DNA of 64,000 bases. Source: Pseudomonas sp. GL-B-19. GTDB taxonomy: Bacteria; Pseudomonadota; Gammaproteobacteria; Pseudomonadales; Pseudomonadaceae. A program made the translations under genes and the position numbers. The notes beneath the pieces were generated by a model that worked only from the letters and a program-made list of their open reading frames with translations, made no database searches and was not told the origin of the DNA. Shown one piece after another: positions 60,388 through 64,000 of the stretch. Each line of letters begins with the position of its first letter. Position 1 is the first letter of the stretch. The stretch is from positions 1 to 64,000 of the forward strand of contig NZ_JAHBDK010000011.1 of assembly GCF_019956415.1 (NCBI RefSeq), in the 5' to 3' direction.

Positions 60388-60786
60388 CGTATCTGTCTGT
60401 TTTGTTCCCCCATTTGTTCCCCCACGTTTGTTGTGCGTCAGCTCGAAGGCCCCTACAGCGATTTTTATTGTTGAGAATATAGCTGTACGGCAGCGTCACT
60501 TCTTTGTCGTTTGCGACAATGCCCATTTTTCTAAAAAACCTCCAATCCAGTTCTCAATGCGCAAGAGACCTTCACGCCAGCATCTTCTGCGACAAGGCAC
60601 CAAAAAGACCTAACGTATGGGTAGGGCGTTTTGCGTGATGTAGATGACATTGCCGCTCCTCGAAATGCATAGGCTCTGCAATACTGATCCTGGTAAGTTT
60701 GGGTTTCTTAAAAGGCGAGCTTGGCTAGGCCTAGGCGCACGCTCGTCTTAAGCAAGTATGGATGACAGAATGGAAATAGCAGCCAA
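60388..60786. other. Left end of a probable island, non-coding
   Basis: AT-richer DNA with no recognisable gene. It carries a tandem repeat TGTTCCCCCA at 60403-60412 and 60415-60424. The region supplies the promoter of the helicase gene, which was not pinned down. Confidence 0.5.
60403..60424 (+). repeat. Tandem TGTTCCCCCA repeat next to tRNA-Ser
   Basis: Two identical ten-base units separated by TT, 53 bases past the tRNA. This may be an integrase arm-type site or the edge of an attachment region. No integrase gene is in view. Confidence 0.5.
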
Positions 60787-63666
60787 ATGGGTTTGACTTT
60801 GCTGACGGAGTATCAGTGCCAGTACTACGCTTGGATGCTGACTCGGCGTGCAGCAAGCGACAGTGTGGAGTCGCTGGCGTCTACCCTGGTCGACTCTCAG
60901 GTCGATCTCAATCCCCACCAAGTGGACGCTGCGCTCTTTGCGTGCCGCAACCCACTCTCACGCGGTGTCATCCTTGCGGATGAAGTGGGGCTTGGTAAAA
61001 CCATCGAAGCTGGATTGGTCATTTCTCAACGTTGGGCTGAGCGCAGTCGAAAGATTCTTATCATCGTGCCGGCCAACCTCCGCAAGCAGTGGCATCAGGA
61101 GCTACAGGACAAGTTCCATCTGCAAGGGGTGATTTTGGAGGCCAAGAATTACAACGTCCAGCGCAAGCAGGGAAACAACAATCCCTTCGTGCAGTCCGGC
61201 GGTCCTGTTATCTGTTCGTATCAGTTCGTTAAATCCAAGGCAGCCAATATCAAAGCGGTCGAATGGGATCTTGTTGTGATGGATGAGGCTCACCGACTGC
61301 GAAATGTCTACAAGTCAGGCAATGTCATCGCTAGAACGATTAAGGATTCGCTTGAGCATGTGCATCACAAAGTTCTACTGACTGCGACCCCACTGCAAAA
61401 CTCCCTTTTGGAGTTGTATGGGTTGGTCAGCATGATTGACGACCGTATCTTTGGAGATGTCGAAAGCTTCCGTACTCAGTTTACTCAAGGGGGTAGAGAG
61501 CAGAGCTTTGCAGCGCTGCGCTACCGTATTGCGCCACTTTGCAAGCGCACTCTGCGCCGACAAGTGCAACAATACGTTTCTTACACGGCACGTAAGGCCA
61601 TCGTTCAGGAGTTCACGCCTACCAACGAAGAGCAGTTTTTGTCATCGCTGGTGGCGGACTATTTACGCCGTCCCAATCTCTATGCCTTGCCTGATGGACA
61701 GCGCCAGCTGATCTCCTTGGTCCTTTGGAAACTGTTGGCTTCGTCCACACATGCGATTGCTGGCGCACTGGAGACTATGGCCAACCGTCTGCAGAAGCTG
61801 CTAGACGAAACTGATGATGTGCCAGATCTGGCAGGGGAGCTAGATGGCGACTTTGAAGTGCTTAATGAAACTGCAGATGAGTGGGATGAAGATAATTCCT
61901 CCGGTCAGTCTTCTTCGGAAAATTCCCGAGAAGCCATCCGAGTGGAAATTGCAGAGCTTCGCCATTTCAAGGAGCTGGCCAGCAATATTCGTGACAACTC
62001 AAAAGGAAGGGCGCTGCTGGTTGCGCTAGAAAAGGCATTTAGCGAGCTTGATCGATTAGGCGCGGCGAAAAAAGCCATAATCTTCACTGAATCAAAACGC
62101 ACGCAGACTTACTTACTTTCTCTTTTGGTAAATACCTCTTATAGCGACGGCATTGTGCTTTTCAATGGTACTAACAGTGATGAAGGTGCTCAAAATATCT
62201 ACAAGGAGTGGCTGAAAACACACGAAGGTAGTGATCGTATTTCTGGCTCAAAAACAGCCGATACTCGCGCCGCTTTGGTGGAGTACTTTAAGGAAAAAGG
62301 CACTATCATGATTGCCACCGAGGCAGGAGCGGAGGGCATCAACCTCCAGTTTTGTTCGTTGGTGATCAATTACGACTTGCCATGGAATCCGCAACGCATT
62401 GAGCAGCGAATTGGTCGCTGTCATCGGTATGGTCAAAAATTTGATGTGGTTGTTGTTAACTTTGTAGATCTCAGCAATGCCGCCGACGCTCGCGTATACC
62501 AGCTCTTGGCAGAGAAGTTCGAGTTGTTCGAGGGGGTATTTGGTGCAAGTGATGAAGTGCTTGGAGCCATTGGGTCAGGGGTGGATTTTGAGAGGCGCAT
62601 TGCGGATATCTACCAGAACTGTAGAGAGCCGGAGGCTATTTATGCCAGCTTTACACAGCTGCAAGTTGATTTGTCCGGTGAGATCAACGAGGCGATGGTT
62701 AAAACTCGCCAGCTCTTACTGGAAAATTTCGATGAAGAAGTGCAGGAAAAACTAAGGATAAATGCCGAAGCAAGTCGTTCTACGCTAAATCGCTACGAAC
62801 GTATGCTGATGGAAGTTACTCAGGCCGAACTTGCTCGGTACGCTGATTTTGATGATGAAGGATTTATTTTAAATAGACTGCCCGAATCTGATGTTGATGG
62901 CGTAGTACTGGGGCGTTACGAGCTGCCTCGACGTAGCGGGGAAGCTCACCTATATCGCCTTGGTCATCCCTTGGCTGAATGGGTGACTACGCAAGCCAAG
63001 GGGCGTCCTCTCGGTGAGGCCTGCCTTATTTTCGATTATACAGCCTACGGCAACACCATAAGTTCTTTGGTGCGATATCGCGGAAAGTCAGGCGTGCTCA
63101 CGGTACTTCTGTTGACGGTAGAGGCGCTCGGTCAGCAAGAGCAACACTTACTTGTGTCAGCCGTCACAGTTGATGGCGAGGCGATGAATGATGATGTTCC
63201 CGAGAAGCTTCTGCGTATTCCAGCAGGTGTACATGCTTGGCTTCCTAGCGACGAGACACGTACTCAAATTAACTCGTTGCAGAATGATCTTCTTTTCCGC
63301 AAGGATGCGTTGTTGCGTAAAATTAATCATCGTAACCTGGGCTACTTTGAGCAAGAGGTCGAGAAGCTAGACTCTTGGGTGGACGACTTAAAGTTGGGTC
63401 TTGAACAAGAGATAAAAGTGGTCGATATCGATATTAAAGAAGTCCGTCGTACTGCAGCTATATCGACTACATTGGAAGAAAAGCTGGCGCACCAAAAGAC
63501 GCAGCGCGAGCTAGAAGGAAAACGTAATAAGTTGAGGCGTGAGCTTTTTACGCGGCAGGACGAGATTGAGACTAAACGAAACGAATTGATTGAAATATTA
63601 GAGATCCAGCTGCAGCAGCAGGTTCAAGAGCAAACACTATTCACAGTGAAATGGAAGCTGTGTTGA
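60787..63666 (+). CDS. SNF2/RapA-like DEAD/DEAH helicase of an island
   Basis: 959 residues. Walker A is LADEVGLGKTIEAGL (about 63-77), DEAH box VMDEAHR (165-171), motif III LTATPLQN (198-205), and motif VI QRIGRCHRYGQ near 538-548. The helicase C domain lies around 435-600, and a long charged, probably coiled-coil C-terminus runs over about 880-950. This architecture is common in defence-linked loci. A DISARM DrmD-like or type III restriction-associated helicase is possible, but no partner gene is complete here. Codon use is more AT-rich than upstream genes, suggesting transfer. The ribosome site before 60787 is weak. Confidence 0.88.
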   Translation: MGLTLLTEYQCQYYAWMLTRRAASDSVESLASTLVDSQVDLNPHQVDAALFACRNPLSRGVILADEVGLGKTIEAGLVISQRWAERSRKILIIVPANLRKQWHQELQDKFHLQGVILEAKNYNVQRKQGNNNPFVQSGGPVICSYQFVKSKAANIKAVEWDLVVMDEAHRLRNVYKSGNVIARTIKDSLEHVHHKVLLTATPLQNSLLELYGLVSMIDDRIFGDVESFRTQFTQGGREQSFAALRYRIAPLCKRTLRRQVQQYVSYTARKAIVQEFTPTNEEQFLSSLVADYLRRPNLYALPDGQRQLISLVLWKLLASSTHAIAGALETMANRLQKLLDETDDVPDLAGELDGDFEVLNETADEWDEDNSSGQSSSENSREAIRVEIAELRHFKELASNIRDNSKGRALLVALEKAFSELDRLGAAKKAIIFTESKRTQTYLLSLLVNTSYSDGIVLFNGTNSDEGAQNIYKEWLKTHEGSDRISGSKTADTRAALVEYFKEKGTIMIATEAGAEGINLQFCSLVINYDLPWNPQRIEQRIGRCHRYGQKFDVVVVNFVDLSNAADARVYQLLAEKFELFEGVFGASDEVLGAIGSGVDFERRIADIYQNCREPEAIYASFTQLQVDLSGEINEAMVKTRQLLLENFDEEVQEKLRINAEASRSTLNRYERMLMEVTQAELARYADFDDEGFILNRLPESDVDGVVLGRYELPRRSGEAHLYRLGHPLAEWVTTQAKGRPLGEACLIFDYTAYGNTISSLVRYRGKSGVLTVLLLTVEALGQQEQHLLVSAVTVDGEAMNDDVPEKLLRIPAGVHAWLPSDETRTQINSLQNDLLFRKDALLRKINHRNLGYFEQEVEKLDSWVDDLKLGLEQEIKVVDIDIKEVRRTAAISTTLEEKLAHQKTQRELEGKRNKLRRELFTRQDEIETKRNELIEILEIQLQQQVQEQTLFTVKWKLC

Positions 63667-63886
63667 TGGTTTTACTAAAGTCACAGTATGCGGAAAGTAT
63701 GCATATTGTTTTTTTAAATTCATTTGCTATTTTGTGTGTTTGTCTTTGCAATATTAAGACTTCAATGACAACTCAGATAGCTCGGCAGCCCTTGAGCGAA
63801 AACATCGCCTTGTCTTTTACTAATCCGTCTCGCAATCAGCAGGCCGATTGCTTTAAGCACTATGCGCCGCAATATGAGCGAAAATT
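63667..63886 (+). other. 220-bp gap after the helicase
   Basis: AT-rich. An 80-codon frame starting inside the helicase end and finishing at 63893 has no recognisable sequence, so it is not called as a gene. Confidence 0.4.
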
Positions 63887-64000
63887 ATGCTGATCAAGTC
63901 TAAAAAATGGCGTTGCGTCGGATCTGAAAATCATTTGGTGGTCGAGGTGGTTTTCGATTCTCACGATATCAATGAGGCCACAAGTGTTGCTAATGCTAAA
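63887..64000 (+). CDS. Start of an unidentified island gene, cut by the window edge
   Basis: 38 codons are open to the edge, starting MLIKSKKWRCVGSENHLVVE and continuing VVFDSHDINEATSVANAK. Weak ribosome signal GAGCG about nine bases before the ATG. Not recognised. Given its place after an SNF2-type helicase it may be the next component of the same system. A minus-strand gene or a different start cannot be excluded. Confidence 0.45.
   Translation, partial: MLIKSKKWRCVGSENHLVVEVVFDSHDINEATSVANAK

Noticed and set aside
60128..60526. 132-codon minus-strand frame over tRNA-Ser (contains GEIGIRTLGTGEGTTDF)
   Set aside because: It is the known artefact of translating the antisense of a class II tRNA gene, and it crosses the tRNA and its terminator.
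63651..63893. 80-codon frame after the helicase
   Set aside because: It begins inside the helicase end in another frame, is hydrophobic then random, and overlaps the next likely start by seven bases. No family recognised.

Overview
The window reads as chromosomal DNA of a Pseudomonas of the fluorescens group. This rests on GC-rich codon use, the algU-mucA-mucB-mucD cluster, a PhaG protein, a tctCBA-tctDE locus and more than a dozen copies of the short palindromic REP family typical of these species (core GTGGGAGCGAGCCTGCTCGCGA-like). Almost everything up to about 60.35 kb is ordinary core or variable-core genome. After a tRNA-Ser gene the composition turns AT-richer and what looks like an integrated island begins and runs off the right edge.

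Layout. 0-5 kb: TPM-domain membrane proteins, a METTL25-type methyltransferase, an EamA permease, a PfpI-type protein, a ribbon-helix-helix protein and a YegP protein. 5-9.5 kb: a DUF4917 protein with SIR2-like motifs, then an alpha-oxoamine synthase/MFS exporter pair with a LysR regulator to its right. 9.7-13.4 kb: CaiB-type CoA-transferase, HMG-CoA lyase and an ACS-family permease, a probable 3-hydroxy-3-methylglutarate catabolic set. 13.5-19.5 kb: small transporters, LysR and LysE, a PAS-GAF-GGDEF cyclase, stress-type small proteins (KGG, DUF4142), an iron-permease-like protein and Tam. 19.6-21.4 kb: a higBA toxin-antitoxin pair bracketed by a direct repeat next to tRNA-Gly(CCC). 21.5-23.7 kb: phaG, rsuA and a CWC zinc-binding protein.

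23.9-33.8 kb is one seven-gene minus-strand operon (ABC importer, two DUF1989 proteins, a biotin-dependent carboxylase and allophanate hydrolase). It is led by a clear guanidine-I (ykkC) riboswitch. The operon therefore most likely assimilates guanidine: uptake, carboxylation, deimination to allophanate by the DUF1989 pair, then hydrolysis to ammonia and CO2. A complete REP doublet lies in frame inside the carboxylase coding sequence.

34-37 kb: two Tyr/Gly-rich lipoproteins, a 3-hydroxyisobutyryl-CoA hydrolase-like protein and ung. 37-43.5 kb: tctC-tctB-tctA-abrB facing the tctD-tctE two-component system, with three 11-bp-spaced CTTTCA repeats between them. 43.6-47.9 kb: HDOD protein, ygfZ, sdhE-ygfX and nadB. 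48.1-52.2 kb: algU-mucA-mucB and mucD, with two AlgU-type promoters upstream and no mucC. 52.3-60.2 kb: a BepA-like M48 protease, TusA-like protein, AI-2E-type permease, bcp, gcvR, dapA, bamC, an MBL hydrolase and purC. 60.26 kb: tRNA-Ser(CGA), followed by a 959-residue SNF2/RapA-like helicase and the start of an unidentified gene. That last part is the best candidate for a defence or mobile system, but the window shows only its left end.
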